Assembly (NCBI GenBank): GCA_033725935.1
Contig: MU867062.1
Coordinates: 1,116,001 to 1,180,000 of the forward strand
DNA: 64,000 nucleotides
Direction of reading: 5' to 3'
DNA from: Cladorrhinum sp. PSN259
Lineage: Eukaryota; Ascomycota; Sordariomycetes; Sordariales; Podosporaceae
Below are positions 20,950 to 31,111 of this stretch, one piece after another. The position numbers and the translations under genes are program-made. Under the pieces are notes generated by a model. That model ran no database searches, had not been told where the DNA came from, and saw only the letters and a list, made by a program, of their open reading frames with translations. Each line of letters starts with the position of its first letter. The first letter of the stretch is position 1.

Positions 20950-22137
20950 ATGGAGTATGGAGTTAAACAACGCTTCAGCCTTCACTGGTGGTGTAAGCAT
21001 CTACGCACTCTCCCCATTTCCAAAACCAACTCTAACAAAATCCCAGTATGGTCATTCCTCATAAGCCTATGGCACTGGCACTCCCTAATCTGCCGTTTCC
21101 TCTCCTTCTACATTTCCAAAACATTTCAAACCCTCTTAACCTCGCAACCAACGCCCCGATTTCAAATCCCTCTCCAAGAAATCGACCACAACGAAAACCC
21201 AACCGCCATCCTCGCCCAAACAGCCCTCAAGATAATGAAAACCGAACCTCGAGGCCTAGACATTCTCTGCCTCGCTCACCGAAACTCACCCTCCCTTCAA
21301 ATTCCCTCCTGGCTACCGGACCTCTCTGCGTCTAGACAAGAGAACGAAGCTCTCCTCGCCCGCCTATCCCAATACTCGGCCTCCGGCCCTCGAACCTTTC
21401 CTCCGCACATAAAAATACACAACAACAAACTTCTAGAACTGCACGCCGTTCAAATAGGCACCGTAATATCACTCGGCCGTGACCACCACACCCCCCGGAT
21501 ATCCCGTCTTAAACACTGGGAGTTACTCGCCACTGGCGGGTTATCACCACTAAAAGAAGCGTGGTACGCACCAACAGGAGAGTTACTAACTGATGCATTC
21601 TGGCGGACAATATTCTGGGACAGTCTTTCCCGTCCTATCAACACCCAAGCCAACAACAATCACGACAAACGAAGAAGAGTAATCCCAGCAGACGACGTCA
21701 ATATATACAAAGAGTGGTACGAATTCATCCAGACACACAATAATAACAACTCCAAACTTGCTTCCCCACCACTACTGCCATCACACCTCCAAAATATCCA
21801 CACTCAGATAATGCAAGATATGAGAGAATTCAGATTCGCTAGAGTTAAAGGATCAAGTAAGGGAGAAGTAACGTTTAGTATGCTTCCCAGTGGCGCAAGA
21901 GTAGGGGATTCGATCTGGTTGTTTCTTGGGGCGAGCGTACCGTTTGTGATGAGGGATGAAGGGGCGTATGAGTGGGTTGAAAGGTACAAGAAGCGGAAGG
22001 TGATGAAGATTGTTGGGGGGTGTTATGTGCATGGGTGTATGGATGGGGAGGAGGGGTTGGTCGAAGGGTTGAGAAGGTTGGATGGAGTTGTAGGGAAAGA
22101 GCATGGAGGTGAGGTTAGGGTTGTTACTGTTGCTTGA
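20950..22137 (+). CDS. Orphan C-terminal half of a HET-domain-type protein
   Basis: Frame of 395 codons. It matches the region downstream of the HET domain in heterokaryon-incompatibility-type proteins: IPSWLPDLS about one quarter in, then the C-terminal GDSIWLFLGASVPFVMR followed by GGCYVHGCMDGE. The N-terminal HET domain itself is absent, both in the ORF and upstream. A likely intron lies at 20993-21046 (54 nt, CTAAC branch, CAG acceptor); because its length is a multiple of three and stop-free, the frame is open with or without it. Probably a truncated paralogue of HET genes such as the one at 23206, either a relic or a stand-alone regulatory fragment. Confidence 0.6.
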   Translation: MEYGVKQRFSLHWWCKHLRTLPISKTNSNKIPVWSFLISLWHWHSLICRFLSFYISKTFQTLLTSQPTPRFQIPLQEIDHNENPTAILAQTALKIMKTEPRGLDILCLAHRNSPSLQIPSWLPDLSASRQENEALLARLSQYSASGPRTFPPHIKIHNNKLLELHAVQIGTVISLGRDHHTPRISRLKHWELLATGGLSPLKEAWYAPTGELLTDAFWRTIFWDSLSRPINTQANNNHDKRRRVIPADDVNIYKEWYEFIQTHNNNNSKLASPPLLPSHLQNIHTQIMQDMREFRFARVKGSSKGEVTFSMLPSGARVGDSIWLFLGASVPFVMRDEGAYEWVERYKKRKVMKIVGGCYVHGCMDGEEGLVEGLRRLDGVVGKEHGGEVRVVTVA

Positions 22138-22323
22138 TTTTGTTTGCTACTCAGGGGGTTTTGTTTGTTTGCTTTCCATTTTGAAGTTGGGTTTACTGGA
22201 TTCTTTATGTACGTAATTTATAATCATTCCTTGTGCTCTTTACTGTTAAATACTGTCCGTTAGGGACTTTAATGTTTATCCTTGAATACTAACCTGACGT
22301 CGGTTGAATTATACGTTATCACG

Positions 22324-22975
22324 CTACCTACCGTCTCGCAACAATTCCATCAAGATATCTTCAGCCTCATTGAGATATGTCTCGAGAAGCTTCCTAGCGT
22401 TGCGCAAAGTCTTGGCCAGATTGTTGACATGGACCTCGCCTTTGTATATACGTGCAAGGAGGTAGTAAGCACGAGCCACTTGCAGAACGTTAGGTACATC
22501 GCCATCGGCACCCTTCTTGGAGAGAAAAATGACTTTCTCCAGTTCATGCTTGAGTTTTGCGGCCTTGTCGGGAGCTAACGGTGGCAATGTGTTATCATAA
22601 CTACTCTGCAGGGCGTCAAAAAGTCTGAAAACCAGGAGTTCCAACTGTTTTCTGGTGTGTTGGGGAGAGCAGCTCTTGCAACCCGGCGAGAGCCTCGCGC
22701 AAGGACTGGGGATGGTCCCATTGAGGTGCAATACGGGGAAGGTTCGTTGGTGCAGGCAATACTGGGAGATCATCTTGAAGATACTGCTGAAAGCCATAGT
22801 GGAAATCTTGTTGAGAATCAATACTGGTCTGACCGATAAACCCGCCCAAGTGATTGGCATCAATTACTGTGTCTTGATACAGATAAAAGGGTGTGGATTG
22901 CACCCGGAACCATAATAATTCCGGATTCCGACATGACCAACCCAATGAGAAGCCGAGAGATGTCACTCTCAGCAA
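22324..22975 (-). pseudogene. Frame-broken hypothetical gene
   Basis: Two overlapping minus-strand frames look like parts of one protein. The upstream one (22616-22975) has protein-like sequence such as DANHLGGFIGQTSIDSQQDF and SLREALAGLQELLSP. The downstream one (22324 to about 22655) continues with QLELLVFRLFDALQ and NVLQVARAYYLLARIYKGEV, a helical segment, to a stop. They join at a short A-run (T-run on the plus strand near 22648-22652) by skipping one base. No ATG starts the upstream frame, so its beginning is missing or in another exon. Family not recognised. Reading it as a broken gene is inference from composition. Confidence 0.35.
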
Positions 22976-23205
22976 ATGCCAGCCATCTTGATCTGCCTGT
23001 ATCGTGCAGACTCAGCCTCAGCCGTCAACCACGTGCATTGCCAAGTCATTGGTCACTCAGGCTGGGCTTCTCAGCATTGGCGGACCATCATGGATCCAAC
23101 TTCAAACAAGCTTGTCTTGCTCAAACGCCTTAGCAATTGTCTTGGCCGATCAGTCGCATACTTCTCAAAAAGAGATCAGTCGGTGCTTGGCATATAACCT
23201 TCGCA

Positions 23206-25476
23206 ATGCTAGCGATCAGGGCGTTACGACTCCAAAGCATTCGCAGAACTCTCTACTCCTCCCGACCGCGGTCGCCGCCCAACTTCGCTTCCCCTCGCCA
23301 CCACGCCTTTGCATCCCAGCATACAACCCAACCCAAATTTCACTATGAAGCCCCAAAACAGCGCATGACAAACAAGCAAAGATGGAGTGTCTACTTTCTT
23401 CTCTCTACTACTGCTCAGGTCATCATCTTCTTCGTCTATGAACCTATTCGAGACTACGGCCTGTTCGACTCCATCGCCCAGGCGACCATCTTTCATGTCA
23501 TTCCATTCAAGAAAGTGAGAGTTCAAGGGAAACCAGAATCATCCATATACCAGCCCATCACCAAGCCAAACGAGATCCGTCTCCTAGTCCTTGAGCCCGG
23601 CTCTCCGACGGACGATGTGGAATGCAGCCTTCTCAACGTCCAACTCTCATGGCGTACCAAATACGAAGCTCTTTCTTACACCTGGGGAGATGCCGCCATT
23701 ACCCGCCCATTGACATGTTCCGGACAGACCATCAACGTCACAGTCAGCCTCCACGACGCCTTGACGGACCTTAGGCTTCCTAGACGCAGGCGCTATCTCT
23801 GGGTTGACGCCGTCTGCATAAATCAAACTGATAACGAGGAAAAGGGAAAGCAGATCATGCTAATGGATCAGATCTACAAGAAAGCGCGTCGTGTACTGAT
23901 TTACCTTGGCAAGTCGGATCCTAGCGTCGATGGGGCGATGAAAGACTTCCGCTGGCTCGACTGGAAGTTTATGCCCCTTCACGTCCGGCGCTACAATTCC
24001 AGATGGGCCGTCCTTGGGCCGGCTGGTGTGGCTATGATAGACCTCCTGCCCAAGATGAAGCCCATGAAAGAGACAGAGTTCAATTGGGGTCCTATCACCA
24101 GCCTTCTTCAACGCCAGTGGTTTGAACGTACCTGGGTCATTCAGGAAGCCGTTCTGGCAAAACGGGCAGAGGTGATTTGTGGTAACCAGTCAGTGTCTTG
24201 GGCCGTGCTGGAGAGAGTCGTCATAGCTATGAACGTGTACCACGGGTTTGTCAAATCGATCGCCGGTTACAAGGAAATCGACCGAGCTGTTCACGCCATC
24301 AACCTGATACGCTCGGCAAGACGAGATGCTTATCGACATATCCTGATGCCGGAATTGTGGCTTTTGAACCGATACATCACCGGATCGCGTCAGGAATTTT
24401 CCAGGATGATTGACTTGGTCCAAGAAAGCCGGAGATTCGCGTGTACAAACCCGCGAGATAAGATCTACGGATTGCTCGGCATCACCAAAGAGGACAGTCG
24501 AAGCGAATATCTTACGCCGAACTACGGTCTTTCTCCTGGAGACGTGTTCCGTAGGTATGTGCTTTGGGAGATTCTGCACAACAACAGTCTGAAGGTCCTC
24601 GGCGTGAGCTCAGACAAAGAGCGCAGTGATCCGGAGTTTGCGTCTCCTTCTTGGGTGCCCGACTTCACCCGACTTGACCCTCACTACCGTCTCACGCGCT
24701 ATGACAAGCGTGCGGCTTACCTCGCAAATCTGGGTCGTCCGAAACCTGAAGCGCGTGTATCGGAGGATGGTAAAGTCTTGTACCTCAAGGGAAGACCCAT
24801 TGACATTATCCACACGGTTGCGCAGAGGTCCGCCAGCCACACATTCGACGACGACATCACAGATGAAGAGAGGAAAATTTCCACCGGAAACGAAGAAATT
24901 GCCGAGCTGAGCCCGGCATTGATCAAAGAGGCCATAGAAATATGGCGGGCGGCAGTGAAGCGGCAGACTGGACGGGCTCCTCCACTTGTGACGAAGGATC
25001 TGTGGGTGACGGCCAAAGACGGCGAGTTCACGGCATATCCCGAACAGTGGACATATTTACTTCGAGCTTTGATATGCGACCGAACGGACTTGGGCAGTTT
25101 CGCTACTGTAGCTGATCTCCCGTATGTTGCTGGTGTTGTCCGCGCTCTTGCCGACGAGATCCCATTCAGCAGGTTGTTCCGCAAAACAGACGGTCCTCGG
25201 GTCCAAGGTACAATCCAAGCACTCATCCACGCTGGGCAATCGAGACGATTCGCGTCGACTTGGACAGGTCTAGCTGGCTTTGTGCCCGTGAGGGCTCGAG
25301 AAGGAGATGCTGTCGTTATCCTGTATGGCTCACAAGTGCCTTGTGTACTGCGGCCTGCGGGAGATGGGAAATATTCACTTGTGGGAGAATGTTATATGCA
25401 TGGTCTAATGTGGGGTAAGGGGGCTTTTGGGTCAGCGGGGATGGGGAGCAAGGAACAGGAGTTTGCAATAATCTAA
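23206..25476 (+). CDS. HET-domain protein with mitochondrial-type N-terminus and membrane anchor
   Basis: Predicted 756-aa single-exon protein of the heterokaryon-incompatibility family, whose members trigger non-self recognition and cell death in fungi. HET motifs are clear: YEALSYTWGD (153-162) and YLWVDAVCINQTDN (197-210), followed by RQWFERTWVIQEAVLA, NPRDKIYGLLGI and the C-terminal GDAVVILYGSQVPCVLR with GECYMHGLM. The first in-frame ATG at 23206 gives MLAIRALRLQSIRRTLYSSR, basic, without acidic residues and amphipathic, followed by a hydrophobic helix (about 60-78, WSVYFLLSTTAQVIIFFVY). This suggests import into mitochondria or insertion in a membrane, unusual for HET proteins. Substrates and partners unknown. 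Confidence 0.9.
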   Translation: MLAIRALRLQSIRRTLYSSRPRSPPNFASPRHHAFASQHTTQPKFHYEAPKQRMTNKQRWSVYFLLSTTAQVIIFFVYEPIRDYGLFDSIAQATIFHVIPFKKVRVQGKPESSIYQPITKPNEIRLLVLEPGSPTDDVECSLLNVQLSWRTKYEALSYTWGDAAITRPLTCSGQTINVTVSLHDALTDLRLPRRRRYLWVDAVCINQTDNEEKGKQIMLMDQIYKKARRVLIYLGKSDPSVDGAMKDFRWLDWKFMPLHVRRYNSRWAVLGPAGVAMIDLLPKMKPMKETEFNWGPITSLLQRQWFERTWVIQEAVLAKRAEVICGNQSVSWAVLERVVIAMNVYHGFVKSIAGYKEIDRAVHAINLIRSARRDAYRHILMPELWLLNRYITGSRQEFSRMIDLVQESRRFACTNPRDKIYGLLGITKEDSRSEYLTPNYGLSPGDVFRRYVLWEILHNNSLKVLGVSSDKERSDPEFASPSWVPDFTRLDPHYRLTRYDKRAAYLANLGRPKPEARVSEDGKVLYLKGRPIDIIHTVAQRSASHTFDDDITDEERKISTGNEEIAELSPALIKEAIEIWRAAVKRQTGRAPPLVTKDLWVTAKDGEFTAYPEQWTYLLRALICDRTDLGSFATVADLPYVAGVVRALADEIPFSRLFRKTDGPRVQGTIQALIHAGQSRRFASTWTGLAGFVPVRAREGDAVVILYGSQVPCVLRPAGDGKYSLVGECYMHGLMWGKGAFGSAGMGSKEQEFAII

Positions 25477-26419
25477 TTAACCAAGGATTGGAGTAGGGAG
25501 AATTACAAGAACACACTTGGCACTGCACACCAGAAGCATCCGGACTACTCTTCTTACCTGCTTTTTCTTCTTCACTCAAGGATTTTAGTCGCGTAGGTAG
25601 CACCAATTGTAAACATATTGCTGCGAACCCTTTACACACAAGACTCTATAGGATTGAGAGGCCTTGTAGATCGAGGGTAATAGAAGGAACCTGGGTAACT
25701 TGGAACAAAGAGGAGTACGACAGAGCACTGTGGCACAGAAGGAAACAGTAATTACAGTGATACGGGAATCTGGGCTGTGAGCCAAAGGTGTGGCCAAACA
25801 AAAGTTGAAATTGCTTACTTGTCTACCTACTTGGATACGGGGAGAAGCCTGATGTCTGTATACATAGCTACAAGTCTTTCACAGGACTTGGATTTGCCGG
25901 AGAAGTCCGTCACCGTTCTGACCTCTTGTGAGATTGGAGACCTTCAGCCTTTGGCCGTGATTCACAACGCTTTAACATGCTGAGGTTGAGCGTCCGAACG
26001 TGTGAGCCCCCATTAGCGAAGTCAGCGAAGCCCGTAGGCTGAGGAGTTGATTACGTTACAGCGGGCTGGTTCCGTCACCGTTAATTGGGAGTCCCAACGG
26101 CTAGGCACTGCTAGAACATCACCAGAGAGGAGGCTGAGACACTTGCAGTAGCTGCATGTAGAGCCAACGATTCGGACTGGATTGCTGAACAAACACCTGT
26201 TCAGCTTAAACGTACTGCATTCCAAGACATGCAGTTCAAATTTTAGATTTAGAAAACGGCTGTTTTGGCTGTGTTTTGTAGAAAATAAAAGCTTGGTTAT
26301 GTCAAAGGGGGGTTGTGGATCACGGATAGGTAAGCGGTCGAGAGTCTGGAACAACATATACAGGGAGGAACGGATTCCACAAGCGGATATATATCGTCAG
26401 TAAGTAAGTAGATAAGCAG
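25477..26419. other. Intergenic, 0.9 kb
   Basis: 3' flank of the HET gene. Frames here (for example 26022-26357, minus) are short and unremarkable. I see no gene or repeat. Confidence 0.6.
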
Positions 26420-27118
26420 TCAGATCTTCTCTACATATTGACGTTTGTGATTGTTGCAAATAATCGAAGCTGAGGGAAAGTAAATCTGCATACCTACACA
26501 CATACACATATACCTGTCCGACCGACAGTGTGATGTCAGTTGTCCAAAATCTCCTGACCTATATCGCTCAGCAAGTAAAGGCACAACCAGCAATTTGATG
26601 AGTGGCTCCAAGAGATAGACCAAGATAAACCCCCTGATGAGCTGTACATGGAATCCTCGGCCTGAGAGATCCCACTTGCCTGCTCGGTCACCACAGGAAT
26701 TCCTGTCTTCCTTCTTTCTAACCCCAGAATGAACCTCCTTGTATTCTTCGCTCAGGTGATGCCCCCGAATCATGAAGTTGAACAAGAGCGTGTAAACCCC
26801 CGCAAATGCAACATACTAGATCTGTAACAGACCGTGAATCCACTTCACGTCTTCCTCCATGTATGAGGCAGAAAGAGACATGCGGGTGATGGTGGAATCG
26901 GTAAAAGTAACGGTGCATGATCGACGACCAAATTCCCCAATCCGTTTCTCCCATGACCGCGAGGTCGATGGGGCAAAGATGCTGGGGGGCTCGAGCTGAG
27001 CTTCGTCTCTCACAAGGCCGATGGCTACCCCTAGCCGTCTCCCAGTGCCAGCTAGCAACCTTTTTATCGTACAAGACATCCTACATCGAGCAGAAGAGGT
27101 CGTCGGCGATCGTGTCAT
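26420..27118 (-). pseudogene. Stop-interrupted reading frame with a hydrophobic segment
   Basis: A minus-strand frame begins with ATG at 27118, runs 100 codons (ending YMEEDVKWIHGLLQI) to TAG at 26816-26818, and continues in the same frame for more than 130 open codons to 26420. The second part has a hydrophobic stretch (LIRGFILVYLLEPLIKLLVV). A CAG-to-TAG change would explain the break and fits a CpA-to-TpA RIP mutation. Alternatively these are two unrelated open stretches. No family recognised, and no intron of normal length removes the stop. Confidence 0.28.
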
Positions 27119-27700
27119 CCGCTGTGAGCTCCCTTGGGCTCCAAAATCGTAAAGAATTCAGTTGATGGCCGTTTGAAAGGCGATACATGCACTATTCTCA
27201 GCTATTTGGCGACAGCATCAAGATATCCAGTTAAAAACCAAGGGTTCATAGCCAAATTTGGAATTTTATAGCCAAAGGCCCATAAGCTTTGTTGAACTGA
27301 TTTGGTGAAATAGTACCTTTTAGTATTCCTATCTATAAGTATTAGAAAGAGTTAAACTTGGTCGATTTACGCAGCGAGAATTTTGAGCTATTCTATGGGA
27401 AAGCAAAGTTCAGCGAGTTGAGTCCAGGTTGGGGGCGAAGCATTGTAGATAGCATCCTCGGTCGACCAGTGCTTATTCTTTGTGGGTCATAGGTTCAGGT
27501 CGACCAACAGCCGAGGCTGCCAAACTTCCCCAACCCCAGAGACTGGATGGCGCGAAAGTTCGGCGTCATCCATCGAATCTTTCAACACAACAGCAATCAA
27601 GATCATTATCTATCCGTTCAACAAGACCGGGTTAAATTTTCAAGCAAACAACTTTTGATCTTAGCACTTCGAATCCGAGTCCTGCATCTCGAACAGCACA
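27119..27700. other. Intergenic, 0.6 kb
   Basis: AT-rich promoter region of the first F-box-like gene. Nothing else recognised. Confidence 0.6.
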
Positions 27701-28444
27701 ATGCCATCAGTTTCAAAATCTCTCCACTTGTTGGACCTACCTGCGGAAATTCCGCACATGATACTTCTGGAATTAGGTAAGCCTCTAGTCGCTCGCATTT
27801 GGAAATCCCTCTAGAAACTCTCTAATGTCTCGATAGCCGACAGTGACGATGGCGCCTCGCTTCACGCGGTCTCGCAGACATCGCACTTGCTGTACGAACT
27901 CGCAACCCCAGTCCTGTATCGCCGCTTTCCTCCTCGACCGGGAACCGATGGACCTCAATTCCTCTGTTTTCTCGTAACCATATCCAACCGTCGTGACCTC
28001 GCAGACCACGTACGAGATATCCATCTCACAACAGACCTGTTCAGATCGATCCTGCAACGAGACGCGGTCATGGCGATTACAAGAATATCATCGACAATCG
28101 GGTTCGACAGGGAGAAATTTCGTCAAACCTGGCATTTTTATGTATCTATCAAGCATGGCCACAATCGTCCGATTCGATCGCGCTGCAATATGGGTGTCGC
28201 AGGCATGTTGATCGCTATACTTATCGCTCTTCTTCCACGTCTTCGGCGTTTGGTTATCCAAAGTCCCTTCCAGGGCGCAGTGAAAATCCTGCGTCGCAGC
28301 GTCGCGTGCGTTTCTGGAGGAAGGACTTTACAGCCAATCGACATAACTGTGGAGACAAAGAACGCAGATCCCGATTTTCTTAAGCATAACCTAGATATGG
28401 AGAAGGAGTTATTTGAGAGCAATGAAATCTTGTGCAAAATATGA
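27701..28444 (+). CDS. Short F-box/LRR-like protein (first of three)
   Basis: Predicted 227 aa from exons 27701-27776 and 27837-28444; the 60-nt intron has GTAAGC, CTAAT and TAG signals and the junction keeps the frame. The N-terminus LHLLDLPAEIPHMILLEL and SLHAVSQTSHLLYELATPVL match the F-box pattern (LPxEIxxxIL...LxxVSxxLxxLxxPxLY). The rest has leucine-rich helices (GMLIAILIALLPRLRRLVIQ). The segment around residues 145-165 resembles the gene at 31112 (GSMIVAILVGALPRLHHLSI), so the two are probably paralogues. F-box proteins normally select substrates for SCF ubiquitin ligases; the target is unknown. It is shorter than usual and may be reduced. Confidence 0.68.
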
Positions 28445-28940
28445 AGAGAATTACATGGCTCGCAACAGATCAGGTTACAAGGGGGCGATATCACCATATG
28501 TTGCTGTCTCATCACCTGTGACACATACAAAAGGAGAGGATTTCTTAGGGAAAAATGTGTTGGCCTTACATGCTATGCGGGTTACTGGTACCATATGCAC
28601 GGCCAGGGGACAGTTTGTTCACGTCGATACAAGGTAAATCCAAGTGACCGCGTTAAGTGGGTTTGAGAAGCTTGTTCGAGTTAAGCTTCAGGTGATGGTA
28701 GCCAATCATGAGGGTCGTAAACCAAGGCACCCATCACCTCGCGCCGCGGATCTATTGATTTTAACCAGGGACTGTCACCCTGTTGCTCCCCGAAAGACGG
28801 CCCGGCGGACCAGGAGCTACTCTAATCCCGCAGGCAGCAACTAGCCTCACAACCACAGTTTCTCTTCATCGCAAGGTTTATAAAAACCTCCGTGGAACTT
28901 TTCTGGCTTATCATTATCTGCACCAAACCCCCAACAAACA
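28445..28940. other. Intergenic, 0.5 kb
   Basis: Between the first and second F-box-like genes; carries the likely TATA element of the second gene at 28879-28885. No further feature seen. Confidence 0.6.
28879..28885 (+). promoter_or_regulatory. Likely TATA box of the F-box gene at 28941
   Basis: TATAAAA, 56 nt upstream of the ATG at 28941. Position and sequence fit a core promoter with a short leader; no transcription data. Confidence 0.45.
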
Positions 28941-30356
28941 ATGGAAACCGACAAGTCCCGGTCTCGCACGGGTCTTACGGACCTGCCCGTTGAGCTAATT
29001 CACCACATCTGCTCCTTTCTACGTCCTACTTGCATCCGTAGACAACGCCCCTACCGCTGCCTAGAATGCACCAACCACCGACCAGGATGTGTCCAATGGT
29101 ATAACGGCCAACCCTCCGTCTCCCGACTCTCTCGGACATGCAAACGGCTCCAGCACATCGTTCAACCTCTCGTCTTCCTCTGCTATTCCGGCAATGCCAG
29201 GAAGCAAGGCAGCCGGCTCGCCCGCCTTGCAAGAACACTTATTGAGCGACCGGACCTCGCTCAATGCATGCGATTCCTCATGGTCCACGATCTAGAGGAG
29301 CTCACCCCGTCAGACGTACAATTCACCGAAGAAACCATCACGGACCGCTTTGGTCTCCCGGCTCCAGTTCGGGGCTGGAACAACGACGGTGAAGGCCAGT
29401 ATCGCCTTCTCTCGCTCGAACTTGTCCTTCCCCACACTCCTAACCTGGAATACCTCACTCTTCCCCTGGACTACGACTGGGATATGAACGTCCTCTTCCA
29501 ACTTCAAAAGACCGGCCGCTTCTCACTTCCTAAACTTTTATCTTTGGATGTATCGCACTACTACATATCAGGCGACCGTTTCGACTCCTCAATGGATTCG
29601 ATCCATACCATCCTTGACGCCGCACCAAACCTAGAATTTTTATCGCTCCCTTCACCCAACGTAGCCTCGTCCACCGCACCTCTTACGCAACTCCGTCAGT
29701 TGTATCTGCAAAGTAACAACACGATCGACCCAGAGTTACTCTCCGACCTCCTCTCCTCGTCTCCCAAGCTCGAGTTTTTTGCTTTGCACTGGGACCCATT
29801 AGGAGATGCGTACGAATACTGCGACGATCGCCGCGTCGCAGACGCTTGGAAAGCACTCGAGTCTCGCAGTGAGTCACTGAAAGGAATTCGATTGGACGTG
29901 AGAGACGACACCGAGCCCGGTGAGACGGAGAGAGACAGTCTCAAAGACTTTGAAAGGCTGGAAGTGCTAAAAGTGTCTGACCACTCTTTGAAGCCTTTGA
30001 GAAGGGCCTGGGAACGTAAAAACAGACATGCGAGGGTTGATTCCTTCTTGTCTGGGCTCTTTCCGCCCAATATTAGACAAGTCACACTTTGGAATCTTGA
30101 TGGAGTTGAGATGAAGGAAGCGATGAGGAGGTTTGCCAAGGTTGTGGGGGTGGGCAGGTACCCGAAGTTGGAGAGTGTGGTGCTGGCGCCGATTGAGAAG
30201 TCGGATAGAATGGGGTTCGATGAATGGCCTGGTAGCGAGAAGTGGAATGAGATCAAGGGGGAGCTTGAGGAGGAGTTTTGGAAGGGAGGGGTGAGATTCG
30301 AGGTGAGGTTTGACGAGGTATATTGGTGTTATGAGGAGAATTGGGAACAGGCCTGA
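28941..30356 (+). CDS. F-box protein with leucine-rich C-terminal region
   Basis: Predicted 471-aa single-exon protein. The N-terminal F-box is clear: LTDLPVELIHHICSFLRP (12-29) and VSRLSRTCKRLQHIVQPLVF. A Cys/His/Arg-rich insertion (RRQRPYRCLECTNHRPGC) interrupts the F-box helices. Leucine-rich-repeat-like segments follow (LPKLLSLDVSHYYIS; APNLEFLSLPSP; LTQLRQLYLQSNN; SPKLEFFALHW). It probably serves as the substrate-binding subunit of an SCF ubiquitin ligase; the substrate is unknown. It sits between two other F-box-like genes on the same strand. The start is the first ATG after a TATA box and a 56-nt leader. Confidence 0.85.
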   Translation: METDKSRSRTGLTDLPVELIHHICSFLRPTCIRRQRPYRCLECTNHRPGCVQWYNGQPSVSRLSRTCKRLQHIVQPLVFLCYSGNARKQGSRLARLARTLIERPDLAQCMRFLMVHDLEELTPSDVQFTEETITDRFGLPAPVRGWNNDGEGQYRLLSLELVLPHTPNLEYLTLPLDYDWDMNVLFQLQKTGRFSLPKLLSLDVSHYYISGDRFDSSMDSIHTILDAAPNLEFLSLPSPNVASSTAPLTQLRQLYLQSNNTIDPELLSDLLSSSPKLEFFALHWDPLGDAYEYCDDRRVADAWKALESRSESLKGIRLDVRDDTEPGETERDSLKDFERLEVLKVSDHSLKPLRRAWERKNRHARVDSFLSGLFPPNIRQVTLWNLDGVEMKEAMRRFAKVVGVGRYPKLESVVLAPIEKSDRMGFDEWPGSEKWNEIKGELEEEFWKGGVRFEVRFDEVYWCYEENWEQA

Positions 30357-31111
30357 TCCGATTGGCAATAGCAATGGAGTGAGCAAGGACAAATAAACAA
30401 CGGCTCCAAGTTGGGAAACAGATACCGAGGAATTCATCGCTGACCCACTGTTTGTGTCCCGATTGCCTGGGTCTTCGCCACGTGCTATGCCAAACAAAGA
30501 CACTACCCGATCACATCAGATTCTGTGTTTGTTAACAATCGTGACAGTGTTTCCATGGGCTTGTGCAATAGACTGAATGCTACCCGGTCTGTAACAAACC
30601 AAGCCCGTCTAGTTCCAACAAGCTTGAGACGGCAGGCATACATTACTCCAGTCGACCAACAGACCAACCTTCCATAAAAGGATGTCGAATTGCAAGTCGG
30701 TCATTTGCAGCATATATACTGTTGATGAGGGAATCACGTTTCGCTCACAAAGCTTGAACTTTTGTCTTCCAAAAGAAGTTTCGGCTTTTAGGTATCCAAA
30801 GTCCGGGCCGCCGCTGTACCCGAATTCTTTGTTTAACCACGAGACAAAGCCCGACTGACATCTCGGATGTTGCTCCGGAGGTCTGGACAGTCAACTTAGC
30901 GAGTTCTTGGAAACAATGACCGGAAGACCCGATGGATATCCTGTTTTCTGGGGGGAAACATTGGCCGTGCCAGGGTTCTGGGTCGTTCTTTGACATTCAA
31001 GGGTCAATAAGTCTACCTCAGATGGGCTACCTCTCCCACAAGTGAAACTGTTCACGATATTTTTCCTCTCACAACGAATGGTTTTCTTCATTTACTGACT
31101 TGATTTTCATC
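30357..31111. other. Intergenic, 0.75 kb
   Basis: Contains the second copy of the dispersed repeat (30663-30729). Otherwise promoter of the next F-box-like gene; no coding frame supported. Confidence 0.6.
30663..30729. repeat. Dispersed ~70-bp repeat, copy 2
   Basis: Same orientation as 2563-2640, sharing the ACCAACCTTCC start, the AATTGCAAGTCG core and the GCAGCATATATAC end, with a central deletion and several transition differences. Confidence 0.55.
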
